A DNA stretch of 64,000 nucleotides from BJHQ01 sp964654285 (GCA_964654285.1 CAZZJC010000015.1:28379-92378), one strand, 5' to 3'. Shown: positions 1-8,700, counted from the stretch's first letter. Translations and numbers: made by a program. Notes: generated by a model not told the origin, from the letters alone.

Positions 1-618
1 CGCCCAGGTCGCCGGCAGGTCGCTCATCGGCAGCGCGACCAGGAAACCCGACAGCGCGGTGGTCTCGATCGTCATCCCTTTGCGCGCATACCAGCCGCGC
101 AGCCAGGCCAGCCCGCGCTGGACCCGCATCTTGAGCGTGTTTTCACTGACGCCCAAGGAGCTGGCGGCGTCGCGCCGGTCGCGCGCGTCGAGGTACTGGG
201 CGATGAGCGCCGAACTGAGCGCAGTCGGCATCGCGGCGAGCGCCTCGGTCAGGTGCTCGCGGGCCTCGGCCCAGAGCGTCTCTCCCGCATCAGACGTGAC
301 GGAGGCGGCGGGATGCGACATGGCGGCCTTTCGTTCGTGGAATCGTCTGGCGGCATCGGCTTGGCGACGGTCCTTGGCGACGCGGCGGACGATCCCGACC
401 AGCCAGCTGCGGATGGTGGCGGGATCGCGGATGCGGTCGGCACGCTGGTACAGCACCAGGAAGGTGGATTGGGCGACCTCATCGGCCGTCGCCGGATCCT
501 GGGGAAACTGCCATGCCGCCGCCGAATGCACCAGGCGCCCATGTTCGGCGACCAGGTCGGCGAAGGCGGCTTCGCTGCGCTTGGCCAGGAACCGCGTCAG
601 GGCATCGCCGTCGCTCAT
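1..618 (-). CDS. ECF-type sigma-70 family sigma factor (C-terminus beyond window)
   Basis: Reading the reverse strand from the ATG at 616-618 gives an open frame of about 206 residues that runs off the left edge. Near the N-terminus are region-2-like features (DLVAEHGRLVHSAA, then DEVAQSTFLVLYQRA and IRSWLVGIVRRVAKDRR). Further on is a region-4 helix-turn-helix (RRDAASSLGVSENTLKMRVQRGL). After the HTH the chain does not stop but enters a hydrophobic stretch (TALSGFLVALPM), so the protein may carry a C-terminal membrane or extra domain, as some planctomycete-type ECF factors do. Divergent from the ABC genes at 819. The family call is solid; the regulon is unknown. Confidence 0.8.
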   Translation of the reverse strand, partial: MSDGDALTRFLAKRSEAAFADLVAEHGRLVHSAAAWQFPQDPATADEVAQSTFLVLYQRADRIRDPATIRSWLVGIVRRVAKDRRQADAARRFHERKAAMSHPAASVTSDAGETLWAEAREHLTEALAAMPTALSSALIAQYLDARDRRDAASSLGVSENTLKMRVQRGLAWLRGWYARKGMTIETTALSGFLVALPMSDLPATWA

Positions 619-818
619 GGAGGAAGCCTGGATCGGAAGGGGGGAGGGGGCAATCATGGACCGTCGGCTCTGCGCTGGCTCATGCCTGATCCACCTCATC
701 AGTGGAGGCTGCCCCGGTTCCGGGTACAATCGATCCCGCGGGAACATCGATGCCACGGCCGTCGTCCGCGCCGGCGTCCGGGCTTCCGGGATCCCTCTCG
801 GCATCTAGCATGCCGGCC

Positions 819-1682
819 ATGAACGATGCACCGATCCTGCGCACGGTCGGCCTGGGCAAGCGCTACGCCGATTTCTGGGGCCGGGCGCGGGTCACGGCCC
901 TGGCGGACCTGAATCTGGAAGTCCGGCCCGGCGAGGTCTTCGGCCTGCTCGGGCCGAACGGATCCGGCAAGACCACGACGATCAAGCTGCTCCTCGGCCT
1001 GCTGCGCCCGAGCACCGGCGATGCGTTCGTGTTCGGGCGCGATCCCTCCGATCGCGAGGTGAAGCGCCGCATCGGCTACCTGCCGGAAGAAACCTACCTG
1101 TACCGCTTCCTGAACGCCGATGAGACGCTGGCGTTCTTCGGGCGGATCTTCGGCCTGGAGGCCGCGGTCATCCGGGAACGCAGCGAAAAGCTGATCCAGC
1201 GCGTCGGTCTGGCGCACGCCCGGCGGCGTCGGCTGGGTGAATACTCCAAGGGCATGGCGCGCCGGCTCGGCCTCGCCCAGGCGCTCATCAACGATCCCGA
1301 CCTGGTCATCCTCGACGAGCCGACCTCGGGCCTGGATCCGATCGGATCCGCCGAGGTCAAGGATCTCATCGTCGAACTGAAGCGCGCCGGCAAGACGGTG
1401 CTGCTGTGCAGCCATCTCCTCGCCGATGTCGAGGATGTCTGCGACCGCCTCGCGGTGCTGCATCAGGGCCGGCTGCTCGAATGCGGCACGGTCGAGGAGC
1501 TGCTGCGCGACGACCGCCGGATGATGGTCGAGCTGGAGGCACCCGGCGAGGCGGTGCTCGCCGGCGTGCGCGCCGCCGCCGGCGACCGCCTGCGCGGCAT
1601 CGCGCCGCCACGGGAACGGCTGGAAGCCCGCTTCCGCCGCATCATCGCCGCCGCCGACGGCCGCAAGAACGGTGGCGCCTGA
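819..1682 (+). CDS. ABC transporter ATP-binding protein
   Basis: 287-residue ATPase of the ABC-2 exporter type. Walker A (GPNGSGKTTT) is at about residues 44-53, a signature-like segment (YSKGMARRLGLAQAL) follows, then Walker B (DLVILDEPTSGLDP) and the switch His (LLCSHLL). The frame is open further upstream, but the ABC domain begins right after the ATG at 819; an ATG at 810 is also possible and neither has a clear Shine-Dalgarno. The permease gene follows after 5 bp, so the two probably form one inner-membrane transporter. The substrate cannot be read from sequence. Confidence 0.88.
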   Translation: MNDAPILRTVGLGKRYADFWGRARVTALADLNLEVRPGEVFGLLGPNGSGKTTTIKLLLGLLRPSTGDAFVFGRDPSDREVKRRIGYLPEETYLYRFLNADETLAFFGRIFGLEAAVIRERSEKLIQRVGLAHARRRRLGEYSKGMARRLGLAQALINDPDLVILDEPTSGLDPIGSAEVKDLIVELKRAGKTVLLCSHLLADVEDVCDRLAVLHQGRLLECGTVEELLRDDRRMMVELEAPGEAVLAGVRAAAGDRLRGIAPPRERLEARFRRIIAAADGRKNGGA

Positions 1683-1687
1683 ACCGC

Positions 1688-2995
1688 ATGCTCCCGGCGA
1701 TCATCTCCAGCTGGCGCGCCCTGGTCGGGCTGAGCGTACGCGAGGCCACCCGTTCGGGGCTGTGGTGGGCGGTCGCCGCCGCCGCGGTCGCGATGGGCAT
1801 CGCCGCCCTGCGCCTGGGCGCGGTGGATGAGACCTCGCGGCTGAAGCTGGCCGTCGTGGTGGTGACCAGCGGTTCGGCCTTCGTCGCGACGCTGCTCGCG
1901 ATCCTGCTCGCGGCGGCGCAGCTGCGGCGGGACCTGGAATCCAGGACCGTCATCGCGGTGCTGTCCAAGCCTGCGTCGCGCCTGGGTTATCTGCTCGGCC
2001 GCTGGACCGGGGTGCTCGGCTGGATCGCCCTCGCGCTGGCGGTGCTGGCGGCGGTCGGCAGCGGCGCGGCCGAGGTCCTCTGGCGCGGCCACGGCGGGGT
2101 GCCGGACGCGCGCCGGATCGTTCCGGCCAGCGACTGGAGCCGCATCACCCTGAGCGGAGAGACGGTCGCGATCCCGGCGGCGCAGACCCGGCTCAGCCTG
2201 GCGGGATCCTCCGGTGAAGGCGTGCGCTGGCGCCTGGAAGGGCTCGGCCGCGCTCCCGCCGGGGGCTTCGAACTGCTGCTGCGGGCGCGGGTGCGCGGCG
2301 AGGACTTCGACGGCAGCCCGCGCTGCGCCGTCGAGATCACCGCCTGGCCCGGCGGCGACAGCGCCAGGGCGCAGGCGCTGCCGCTCGATCCCGCCTCTCC
2401 GTATGGCAAGGATGCGACCGGGCGTGGCGCGATCGTCCTCACCGACATCGAGGACGCCCGCAACGATCTCGGCCAGGACTGGGCCCGGCTGCGCCTGCCG
2501 GCCGCCTGCATCTCCGCCGATGGCGGCGCCACCGTGCAGCTGGTGCGCAAGACCCCGATCCCGCTCGTCCTCAACCGCGCCGATGCGCTCCTGGTGGCGC
2601 AGCCGGGCGGGGGCCTGTTCGTCAACCTGATGCGCGCCGCCGGGGTGCAGCTGGCGATCGCCGGCATGCTCGCGGCCTGCACCCTGCTCATCGCGGTGCA
2701 TGCCCGGATCGCGGTGGCGCTGCTCGGCGGCCTGACCCTGGTGGTCGCGGGCAGCGTGGTCGGCACCATCCCGGACATGCTGGAATACCACAATCCGTCC
2801 GCACCGGCGCGCCGGCTGCTGGAACTGGCCCTGGTGGTCGTGCCGGATTTCGATCGCGTCAACACCGCGGCGCAGCTCGCCGGCGGCAGGCAGGTGACCT
2901 GGGATGCGGTCGGCGGGGCCTGGACCTATTTCGGGGCGTTCAGCACGGTCTTCCTCGGCCTCGCCTGGTTCGGGCTGGCCCGGCACGAGGTCTGA
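1688..2995 (+). CDS. ABC-2 type transporter permease
   Basis: 435-residue membrane protein. Two N-terminal transmembrane segments (WWAVAAAAVAMGIAALRLG; AFVATLLAILLAAAQL) and a third near residue 110 precede a soluble, probably extracytoplasmic domain of roughly 200 residues. A second membrane cluster closes the protein. The 'RRDLESRTVIAVLSKP' segment after TM2 is typical of ABC-2 permeases. The start at 1688 is chosen because it lies just after the ATPase stop and the earlier part of the frame is antisense-type sequence. Partner of the upstream ATPase. Confidence 0.8.
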   Translation: MLPAIISSWRALVGLSVREATRSGLWWAVAAAAVAMGIAALRLGAVDETSRLKLAVVVVTSGSAFVATLLAILLAAAQLRRDLESRTVIAVLSKPASRLGYLLGRWTGVLGWIALALAVLAAVGSGAAEVLWRGHGGVPDARRIVPASDWSRITLSGETVAIPAAQTRLSLAGSSGEGVRWRLEGLGRAPAGGFELLLRARVRGEDFDGSPRCAVEITAWPGGDSARAQALPLDPASPYGKDATGRGAIVLTDIEDARNDLGQDWARLRLPAACISADGGATVQLVRKTPIPLVLNRADALLVAQPGGGLFVNLMRAAGVQLAIAGMLAACTLLIAVHARIAVALLGGLTLVVAGSVVGTIPDMLEYHNPSAPARRLLELALVVVPDFDRVNTAAQLAGGRQVTWDAVGGAWTYFGAFSTVFLGLAWFGLARHEV

Positions 2996-2997
2996 TC

Positions 2998-4065
2998 ATG
3001 GCGCCGTCCCGCATCACCGGTCTGCGCCCTGCCGCCCTCGGCGTCGCCCTGCTCATCGCGGCGCAGCTCGTCGCAACCTTCCTGATCGCGCCACGCCGGG
3101 CCGCCATCGTGCCGAACACCGAGGTCCATCAGGCCCTGACCCCGGGCGAGTTCGCCGGCACCTTGATGCTGGGCGGCTTCCGCGGCCTTGCCTGCGACCT
3201 GCTGTGGATGCGCGCCGACGGGGCGAAGCAGGCCGGGCGCTTCTACGAATACGTGGCGCTGTATGGCGCGATCAGCCGGATCCAGCCGCGCTTCGAACTG
3301 GTCTGGGAATACATGGCCTATGACATGGTCTACAACCTGCCGGCCCAGATCGAGGACCGTCAGAGCAAGTGGGCCTGGTACGTGGCCGGGGTCAGCGCCA
3401 ACGCGCGGGGGATCGAACGCAATCCCGGCAGCGAACGCCTGGCCGCGCATCTCGGCTTCCTGTTCATGCATCGCACCGATGACGCCGGCTTCACCGCCGA
3501 TTTCGCCGCCCGCGACTGGCGGCCGATACTCGCCCCGGCGGTGGCGGCGGTGAACCGCGCCCTGCCGGCCGACCGCCGCCTCGACATCGATCTCAGTCCC
3601 GGCCGGACCAGCTTCTCGCTCGCCGCCGATTTCTACGCCCTGGCCGTTCGGATCGGAGAGATCCAGCGCTACCCCGTGATCTCGACGCGGCGGCGGATGG
3701 TGCCATTGGCCCTGGAGTTCGATGGGAATCTGATGCACGGCAAAGGCGAGCATCGCCGCGCCCTGCTGCGCTGGCTCGACGCTTTGGAGGTCTGGCAGGG
3801 CGAACTGGCCTGGATCGCCGCACCGCCGGATTACGTCAGCCGCGACCAGCTGCGCTGGGGGCGCGACATCGCGGAAGGGAACGAAGGACGCCTGCGTCGC
3901 CGCGCCGCCCTGCTGGCGGATCGGCTGGCGCCGACGTCAGAGACGGGCAAGGCCGTCGCCGCGCTCATCGAGGAACGTCGTTTCTCCGACGCACGACGCC
4001 AATTGGCCGGTCCGGGCTGGCGCGACGCCGTGGCGACCGGCCGCATCCGCTGGCTGGGGGAATGA
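2998..4065 (+). CDS. Conserved exported protein linked to the ABC transporter
   Basis: 355 residues with an N-terminal membrane anchor (about residues 12-31, LGVALLIAAQLVATFLIAP). The body is helix-rich and resembles the TPR-like proteins often encoded next to ABC-2 exporters (GGFRGLACDLLWMRAD; FELVWEYMAYDMVYNL). Starts 2 bp after the permease stop and overlaps ribF by 4 bp. Probably a periplasmic or membrane-attached accessory of the transporter; this is an inference from context. Confidence 0.6.
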   Translation: MAPSRITGLRPAALGVALLIAAQLVATFLIAPRRAAIVPNTEVHQALTPGEFAGTLMLGGFRGLACDLLWMRADGAKQAGRFYEYVALYGAISRIQPRFELVWEYMAYDMVYNLPAQIEDRQSKWAWYVAGVSANARGIERNPGSERLAAHLGFLFMHRTDDAGFTADFAARDWRPILAPAVAAVNRALPADRRLDIDLSPGRTSFSLAADFYALAVRIGEIQRYPVISTRRRMVPLALEFDGNLMHGKGEHRRALLRWLDALEVWQGELAWIAAPPDYVSRDQLRWGRDIAEGNEGRLRRRAALLADRLAPTSETGKAVAALIEERRFSDARRQLAGPGWRDAVATGRIRWLGE

Positions 4066-4946
4066 TGGTGGACGCCGCCCAGCGACCCTCCCTGTGCATC
4101 GGCAAGTTCGACGCCCTGCATCGCGGACATCGCACCCTGGCCGAATCCGCGCGGCAGTTCGGCCAACCCGGACTGCTGGGCTTCACCGGCATGGCCGAGG
4201 TGCTGGGCTGGCCCGCGCGGCAGCCGCTGATCGCCCGGTCTGAACGCGCCGCCATCCTGTCCGCGTGGAACTGCACCGAGTTCTTCCTGCCTTTTGCGCA
4301 CGTGCGGCCGCTGGATGCCGTCGCCTTCGTCGCCCTGGTGCGGCAGCGCTTCGATCCGATCGCCTTGGTGGTCGGCGATGATTTCCGGGGCGGGCGCGGA
4401 CGTGCATCCGACGCCGACACCCTGGCCGCGGTCGCCCGCGACCAGGGCCTGCCGCTGGTGATCGTTCCGCGTCTCCATGACGCCGTCGGGCCGATCTCGT
4501 CCAGCCGCATCCGCGAGGCGCTCACCGCCGGCGACGTGGCCGGTCTGACCGTCCTGTCCGGCCGCCCGCACCGCCTGGTCGGCACGGTCGCGCGCGGTGA
4601 CGGACGCGGTCGTCAACTGGGATTTCCCACCGCCAATTGCGCCGATCGCGAGAACGCCGAACCCGCGCAGGGGGTCTATGCCGCCTGGGCCGAGGTCGCC
4701 GGTCGACGTGTGCCCGCCGCCGTCAACGTCGGTCGCCTGCCGACGCTCGCCCCTGACCGTCCGTTGACCGTCGAAGCGCACCTCATCGGCTGGAGCGGCG
4801 ACTGCTACGGCCAGCGTCTGGTCCTGGAATTCATCGACCGCATCCGCCCCGAGCAGCGTTTTCCCGATCTGTCCGCGCTCGCCGCCCAGATCCGCCAGGA
4901 TGTCGCGGTCGCCACGCGTGTCCTGGGCGCAGCTTCCGCACCGTGA
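4062..4946 (+). CDS. ribF: Bifunctional riboflavin kinase/FAD synthetase RibF
   Basis: 294 residues, a little shorter than typical RibF (about 310). The N-terminal adenylyltransferase has the HxGH-like motif in KFDALHRGHRTL and the ISSSRIREAL segment. The C-terminal flavokinase has GRGRQLGFPTANC and QGVYAAW, then the VEAHLI strand. It phosphorylates riboflavin to FMN and adenylates FMN to FAD in the cytosol. Start codon overlaps the previous stop (ATGATGG), suggesting translational coupling, although the genes are functionally unrelated. Confidence 0.9.
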   Translation: MMVDAAQRPSLCIGKFDALHRGHRTLAESARQFGQPGLLGFTGMAEVLGWPARQPLIARSERAAILSAWNCTEFFLPFAHVRPLDAVAFVALVRQRFDPIALVVGDDFRGGRGRASDADTLAAVARDQGLPLVIVPRLHDAVGPISSSRIREALTAGDVAGLTVLSGRPHRLVGTVARGDGRGRQLGFPTANCADRENAEPAQGVYAAWAEVAGRRVPAAVNVGRLPTLAPDRPLTVEAHLIGWSGDCYGQRLVLEFIDRIRPEQRFPDLSALAAQIRQDVAVATRVLGAASAP

Positions 4947-5121
4947 CGACGGATCGATGAACCCGGCCGGCGGGACGCTGGCGCTCCCGGGGAGTCCGAC
5001 CGTTCATGCGCCCGGCGATGACCCGCGCTCTGGGCATGGACAGATCCGGCGTCCACCCCATGATTCCGCCCTGCTTGCAGACCGGAGGCCATTCCGCCTG
5101 AGGGAACGGACCCGTGAACGA

Positions 5122-5204
5122 GCCCGAGTGGCGGAATGGCAGACGCAGCGGTTTCAAAAACCGCCATCCTCACGGATGTGTGGGTTCGAGTCCCTCCTCG
5201 GGCA
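5122..5204 (+). tRNA. tRNA-Leu (anticodon CAA)
   Basis: An 83-nt cloverleaf: acceptor GCCCGAG pairs with CTCGGGC, anticodon stem GCGGT/ACCGC holds the loop TTCAAAA (anticodon CAA), there is a variable arm (CCTCACGGATGTG), and the T-loop is TTCGAGT. The terminal CCA is not encoded. It lies about 105 bp left of the prophage boundary but is not the integration target. Confidence 0.93.
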
Positions 5205-5309
5205 GTCGATGTCGTCGAATGGGCAGGCCGGCTGGATGCGAATGCCGGCCACGCTTCCACGCCATCCGGTGCCGTGCCGTGGATCGCATGCGCAAGAAGG
5301 CAAATACCA

Positions 5310-5351
5310 TGCGCCCGCCGGGGTTCGAACCCGGGACCCTGTGATTAAAAG
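5310..5351. other. attL: duplicated 3' part of tRNA-Lys
   Basis: 42 bp identical to 45582-45623, the 3' part of the intact tRNA-Lys on the reverse strand (from the anticodon loop to the discriminator base). Outside these coordinates the sequences diverge at once. This is the attachment-site duplication left when a tyrosine integrase inserts into a tRNA gene. The element supplied a new 3' end at the right edge, and the displaced original 3' end stayed here, next to the integrase gene. Confidence 0.93.
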
Positions 5352-5410
5352 CCGGGCCGAGGCTGGGTCATCAGGAGTCGCATGGGATCCGGGTGAATTA
5401 GGACAGAGAC

Positions 5411-6523
5411 TTACGCTGGATTCATGATTCGTGTGGTGGTACCAGATTCGCCCTGGAGCGGATTTGGTGGACCCACGGTGGACCCCATGCTCGCTGGTGA
5501 CCCGCTGACGAGTTCGCGGGCGGTTTGGTCGCTGTGGCGGAGGTAGATGAGCAGGGCCTGGGTCGTGGCGTGGCCGGTGAAGAGGCGGATTTCGGCCAGG
5601 GTCAGGGCGCGCGGCCAGGGGGGGGCGCCGGCGAGCATCTGCGAGAGCGCCCAGCGCTTGAGGTCGTAGACGGGGCCGAGGCCCGGGAAGCGTTTGCGCC
5701 ACCAGTTGGGGATCGAGTACTCGCCGGGGCTGAGACCGAAGGCGGATCCGGTTTCGGTGCGAAAGAGGGGGGCGCTAGGTGGCTGGTCGGTGGTCAGCGG
5801 CCGCAGCAGGGAGAGCGACTCGGGGAAGAGCGGATGCCGGTGCTCGCCGACCATCTTCACCTCGAGGGTGATCTCGGCGCGTACCAGGTCGAGATCCTGG
5901 ACGCGCAGGCGGGCGGCCGTGATCGGGCGCCAGCCGTAGGTGGTCAGGCAGTGGAGCAGAGCGGGCGCGCAGCCGCCGAGGTAGCCGGCGCGGGTGCGAC
6001 ACTGGTCCAGGTTGCTGGCGGGCATGGCCGGCTTTGGCACCTTGCGGCGTCGTTTCGGCGGGCGCAGCGCGATAAGCGCCCGGCGGTGCAGCGGCTGTTC
6101 CAGGGCCTCGTCGCCCCAGCGCAGGCAGGCGCGCAGGATCGCTCCTTGGACCGCATTCTTACCCCCCTGGAGGCCCCGCCAGCGCGCGACCTCGGCCGGG
6201 GTCACGTCTGCGGAGGTCCGCCAGCCCATGGTCTCTGCCATGGCGAGGAGCTGCTTGCGCGCAGTGGTCAGATAGATCTCACCCCGACCCTCGGCCCGGC
6301 CGCGTTCGATCCAGCGTTCGATCAGGGTTTCCAGCGGCATGGCCCCGGTGGCGGCCGAGGCCGACAGTTTGAGCGACGCGGCGATGCGCGGGGCGAGCGT
6401 GGCGGCGAAGGCCTCGGCTGCGCCCTTGGTGACGAACCCGGATTTGCGCAGACGTTTGCCGGCGCGGCCGCCTTCGCGCCAGCGGACCGTCCACTTGCCG
6501 TTGCGCTTGATGAACTCAGCCAC
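5411..6523 (-). CDS. Prophage tyrosine integrase
   Basis: 370 residues. An N-terminal Arm-like strand region is followed by a core-binding helical part and a C-terminal catalytic domain. Likely active-site residues are Arg199 (TYGWRP), Lys223 (VKMVGEHRHP), Arg290 (DLKRW), His318 (FTGHAT) and Tyr327 (ALLIYLRH). The usual HxxR box reads DLKR, so the first His is replaced. The gene abuts attL and is transcribed toward it, the normal arrangement for a tRNA-targeting integrase. Confidence 0.92.
   Translation of the reverse strand: MAEFIKRNGKWTVRWREGGRAGKRLRKSGFVTKGAAEAFAATLAPRIAASLKLSASAATGAMPLETLIERWIERGRAEGRGEIYLTTARKQLLAMAETMGWRTSADVTPAEVARWRGLQGGKNAVQGAILRACLRWGDEALEQPLHRRALIALRPPKRRRKVPKPAMPASNLDQCRTRAGYLGGCAPALLHCLTTYGWRPITAARLRVQDLDLVRAEITLEVKMVGEHRHPLFPESLSLLRPLTTDQPPSAPLFRTETGSAFGLSPGEYSIPNWWRKRFPGLGPVYDLKRWALSQMLAGAPPWPRALTLAEIRLFTGHATTQALLIYLRHSDQTARELVSGSPASMGSTVGPPNPLQGESGTTTRIMNPA
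5463..5485. repeat. Candidate integrase arm-type site, left copy
   Basis: A 23-bp sequence beginning TTTGGTGGACCCAC matches 45540-45562 at 22 of 23 positions, in the same orientation. Each copy contains GTGGACCC twice. One copy lies inside the 3' end of the integrase gene, the other 19 bp from attR. The position near both cores suggests integrase arm or excisionase binding; this is an inference. Confidence 0.55.
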
Positions 6524-6538
6524 AAATGAAGCTTTGGA

Positions 6539-7039
6539 TCAAGGTTTGATTGAAATCGCTAAATGATCAATTTCATAAAATCCGGAATGAGCGGACCTTT
6601 TTATCTCTAATTTCTCACTGTACGAGTAAATGCTAGTGTGGATAAATGTTGCTATTTTCCGATCAAAAGCATCATTGATAAATGGGATTGTTAAAACCTC
6701 ACTCGTTTTGTCATTATCTCGAGACATGCGGATCATAATTGCTTGACCGGTATCGCCGACCAAGGTGTAAGAGCGATTAAAGGAGGGGCTTCCGTCTGGT
6801 GCTGGTTTCAGGGGGACAGCCATGAATAATCCAACATCATTGCCAATCGTTGTGACGGGACGGAAAACAAAAAGCTCTTGGTATCTAACTTTGCCCTTAC
6901 CCATGAGGTCATAGGTCAATTCACGACGTTTACCTTCCTCTCCGTTTGATTTAAATGCGGGTTTCCATTCCCTGGAATTCAGTTCCTCGTCAGCACAAGC
7001 GAAAGAGACAAAAATTAACAACGCGAAAGCGTACTGCAT
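6539..7039 (-). CDS. Secreted protein of unknown function, low GC
   Basis: 166 residues with a clear Sec signal peptide (MQYAFALLIFVSFACA, probable cleavage ACA/D). The mature part is about 150 residues of mixed beta-type sequence with no motif I recognise. Base composition is markedly more A+T-rich than the surrounding prophage. It lies between the integrase and the repressor operon, on the strand expressed in a lysogen, which makes it a candidate lysogenic-conversion gene. Confidence 0.6.
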   Translation of the reverse strand: MQYAFALLIFVSFACADEELNSREWKPAFKSNGEEGKRRELTYDLMGKGKVRYQELFVFRPVTTIGNDVGLFMAVPLKPAPDGSPSFNRSYTLVGDTGQAIMIRMSRDNDKTSEVLTIPFINDAFDRKIATFIHTSIYSYSEKLEIKRSAHSGFYEIDHLAISIKP

Positions 7040-7058
7040 GGGAACCTCCGTGGGGAGT

Positions 7059-7532
7059 CTACATCCGTTTCGTCAGCCGTTCCAGCGCGCCGATGGTGCG
7101 TGGGTGGAGGCGCAGGAGCCAGCAGAGATCGCTCAGGGCGGCGGCATCGCCGATGTGGCCGGTGAGCCAGCGTTTCCAGGCGGGCAGGTGCTGCGGCAGA
7201 CGAGTCATGATCGCGGTGGTGGCATCGAGATCGACGTTGACCAGTGCGGGGCCGAGATCGTGCAGGCACCAGTCGCGCAGCACGGTGCGCGACTGCTCGC
7301 GGGTGATCTGGCCGAAGGTGCTGGCCCCGGTGAACAGCAAACGGGCGGCGAGGGCACGGGCGAGCTGGTCGGGGAGTTGGCACAAGCGCGGATCAGGTGG
7401 CAGGGCGGCGTCAGTGACCAGGTGCGCCGGCCTGGCTGCCGGACGGCAGATGAAATGCGTGCTGGATTGGGCGATGCGGTCACTGGACGAGGTGTCGTGA
7501 TCGGGTGCCGCCTGGGGTTTATCGGGGAACAT
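7059..7532 (-). CDS. Hypothetical protein in repressor operon
   Basis: 157 residues, overlapping the end of the repressor gene by 14 bp, so co-transcribed and probably translationally coupled with it. The C-terminal 60 residues are Leu-rich and helical (WLTGHIGDAAALSDLCWLLRL). No known family recognised. An opposite-strand ORF of similar length exists, but the overlap with the repressor gene favours this strand. Confidence 0.5.
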   Translation of the reverse strand: MFPDKPQAAPDHDTSSSDRIAQSSTHFICRPAARPAHLVTDAALPPDPRLCQLPDQLARALAARLLFTGASTFGQITREQSRTVLRDWCLHDLGPALVNVDLDATTAIMTRLPQHLPAWKRWLTGHIGDAAALSDLCWLLRLHPRTIGALERLTKRM

Positions 7533-8103
7533 TCGTCTTCTTGGCAGGAGTATCCGTAGGGCTGAACAACTTGGAGATTTTCTGCGGATCCGCGATCGCG
7601 GCGGTGGCTTCGCGGGAGGCAGTCAGGACATCGAGCACGGCGGCGGCGTGGTCTGCATCGGTCGGGGCAGCGGGAGCGACATCGGTTGGAGGGGGTTTTG
7701 GTACGCTTTGCGATCGCAGTAGTTTCAGATAGGCATCACGTTCGCCTTCGACACGGGCGAGGGTGGATTTCAAGGCATTGAGTTCAGCTTCTATTTTGGC
7801 CTTATTTTGCTTTTCTTCATTCCAATTACGCTTCATTTCGTCGGCGTCTTGTTGCGCCTTGTAGAGGGCGGCCTCGTGCTGGTCGATCGGCACGGGTGCC
7901 CATGGGGGTTGCTGGCCGCGTCCGGTCGTCAGCCATTCAACGCTACAATTGAGTATTTTTGCGATGGCGGGGAGGTGTTTGGTGCCGGGCATAGTGCCAA
8001 GACATATGCGATTTACGATCGATTGCCGGACATCAAGGCGCCGGGCCAGCTCAGATTGGCTTAGTCCGAGGGCCTTTAACCCATCATTCAAGCGAGATCG
8101 CAT
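7519..8103 (-). CDS. CI-like prophage repressor (XRE family)
   Basis: 194 residues. The N-terminal XRE helix-turn-helix spans about residues 5-60 (LSQSELARRLDVRQSIVNRI), followed by the SVEWLTTGRG end typical of phage repressors. A predicted coiled coil covers about residues 80-125 (EEKQNKAKIEAELNALK), and the tail is Pro/Ala-rich. There is no LexA-like Ser-Lys protease domain, so induction by RecA-stimulated self-cleavage is not evident. Divergent from the cro-like gene at 8186. Confidence 0.82.
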   Translation of the reverse strand: MRSRLNDGLKALGLSQSELARRLDVRQSIVNRICLGTMPGTKHLPAIAKILNCSVEWLTTGRGQQPPWAPVPIDQHEAALYKAQQDADEMKRNWNEEKQNKAKIEAELNALKSTLARVEGERDAYLKLLRSQSVPKPPPTDVAPAAPTDADHAAAVLDVLTASREATAAIADPQKISKLFSPTDTPAKKTNVPR

Positions 8104-8185
8104 AAAACTACTGTGAATTTCCGGGTAAATGTTCCAAGTGGTGGAAAGTTGTTTACAGGTGGTAGTAAGTTGTTAGCTTGCTGGC
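8104..8185. promoter_or_regulatory. Divergent immunity operator/promoter region
   Basis: 82-bp A+T-rich gap between divergent repressor and cro-like genes. Two imperfect direct repeats of 16 bp (8139-8154 and 8160-8175; 13 of 16 identical, TGGTrGwAAGTTGTTw) start 21 bp apart, two helical turns. The first also overlaps a small inverted repeat TTCCA/TGGAA. These are the likely operators. I cannot place -35/-10 boxes with confidence. Confidence 0.6.
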
Positions 8186-8500
8186 ATGAGCCAAGAAGAC
8201 CTCTCTGAGATGCTTCGCCGGGTCGGAAGGTCGCGCGCCTCCATCACCTGCCTGAGTCTCAACGGCATCAGCCGGATCGCCACTGGCGTCGTTCAGGCCC
8301 GGGTGACCACCTGCGAGGCCCTGGCCAAGGAGCTCGGCCTGACCACGCCCGAGGTCGTCCGCGCGTGTGACGAGTCGTGGCGCAGGGCGCACGCCGCCGA
8401 TGCGACAACGCCGGCCAGCCCGGCGGCGGACGATCGGGGCGCGGAAGCGGCGATGGCCGAGGTTCATGCCGGTGATGATCGGCAGGCGGTCGCGTCATGA
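8186..8500 (+). CDS. Cro-like XRE regulator
   Basis: 104 residues. The first 55 form an XRE-type helix-turn-helix (SRASITCLSLNGISRIATGV, then CEALAKELGL). The rest is Ala-rich and poorly structured. Being first in the rightward early operon and divergent from the repressor suits a Cro-type role in the lytic switch. Its stop overlaps the next start (ATGA). Confidence 0.7.
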   Translation: MSQEDLSEMLRRVGRSRASITCLSLNGISRIATGVVQARVTTCEALAKELGLTTPEVVRACDESWRRAHAADATTPASPAADDRGAEAAMAEVHAGDDRQAVAS

Positions 8501-8700
8501 GTGCACCATCCACCCTCACGCTGCGGCAGCACCGCACCGCGCTGTCCCCAGCGGCGCAGGGCTTCCTGGCCGGACTGACCGAGGCACAGCGCGCCCTGAT
8601 CGCGGCTGATGTCGAGCATCTGAGCAGGCACCCGGATCCGGCCGGTGATTCCAGCGGGCTGCGGTTCAGCCTGCAACTGGCGCAGCGGAGGGTCGCATGA
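8497..8700 (+). CDS. Small early phage protein
   Basis: 67 residues, starting at an ATGA overlap with the cro-like gene and ending in an ATGA overlap with the next gene. Sequence such as LSPAAQGFLAGLTEAQRALI looks helical. No recognised family. Support comes from the coupled position and plausible composition. Confidence 0.55.
   Translation: MSAPSTLTLRQHRTALSPAAQGFLAGLTEAQRALIAADVEHLSRHPDPAGDSSGLRFSLQLAQRRVA

Noticed and set aside
5310..5351. Second tRNA-Lys gene
   Set aside because: Only the 3' part is present, with no 5' half. It is the attL duplication.
7038..7559. 173-codon forward frame opposite the repressor-operon gene
   Set aside because: Would run against the repressor operon. The reverse frame overlaps the repressor gene in the expected way.
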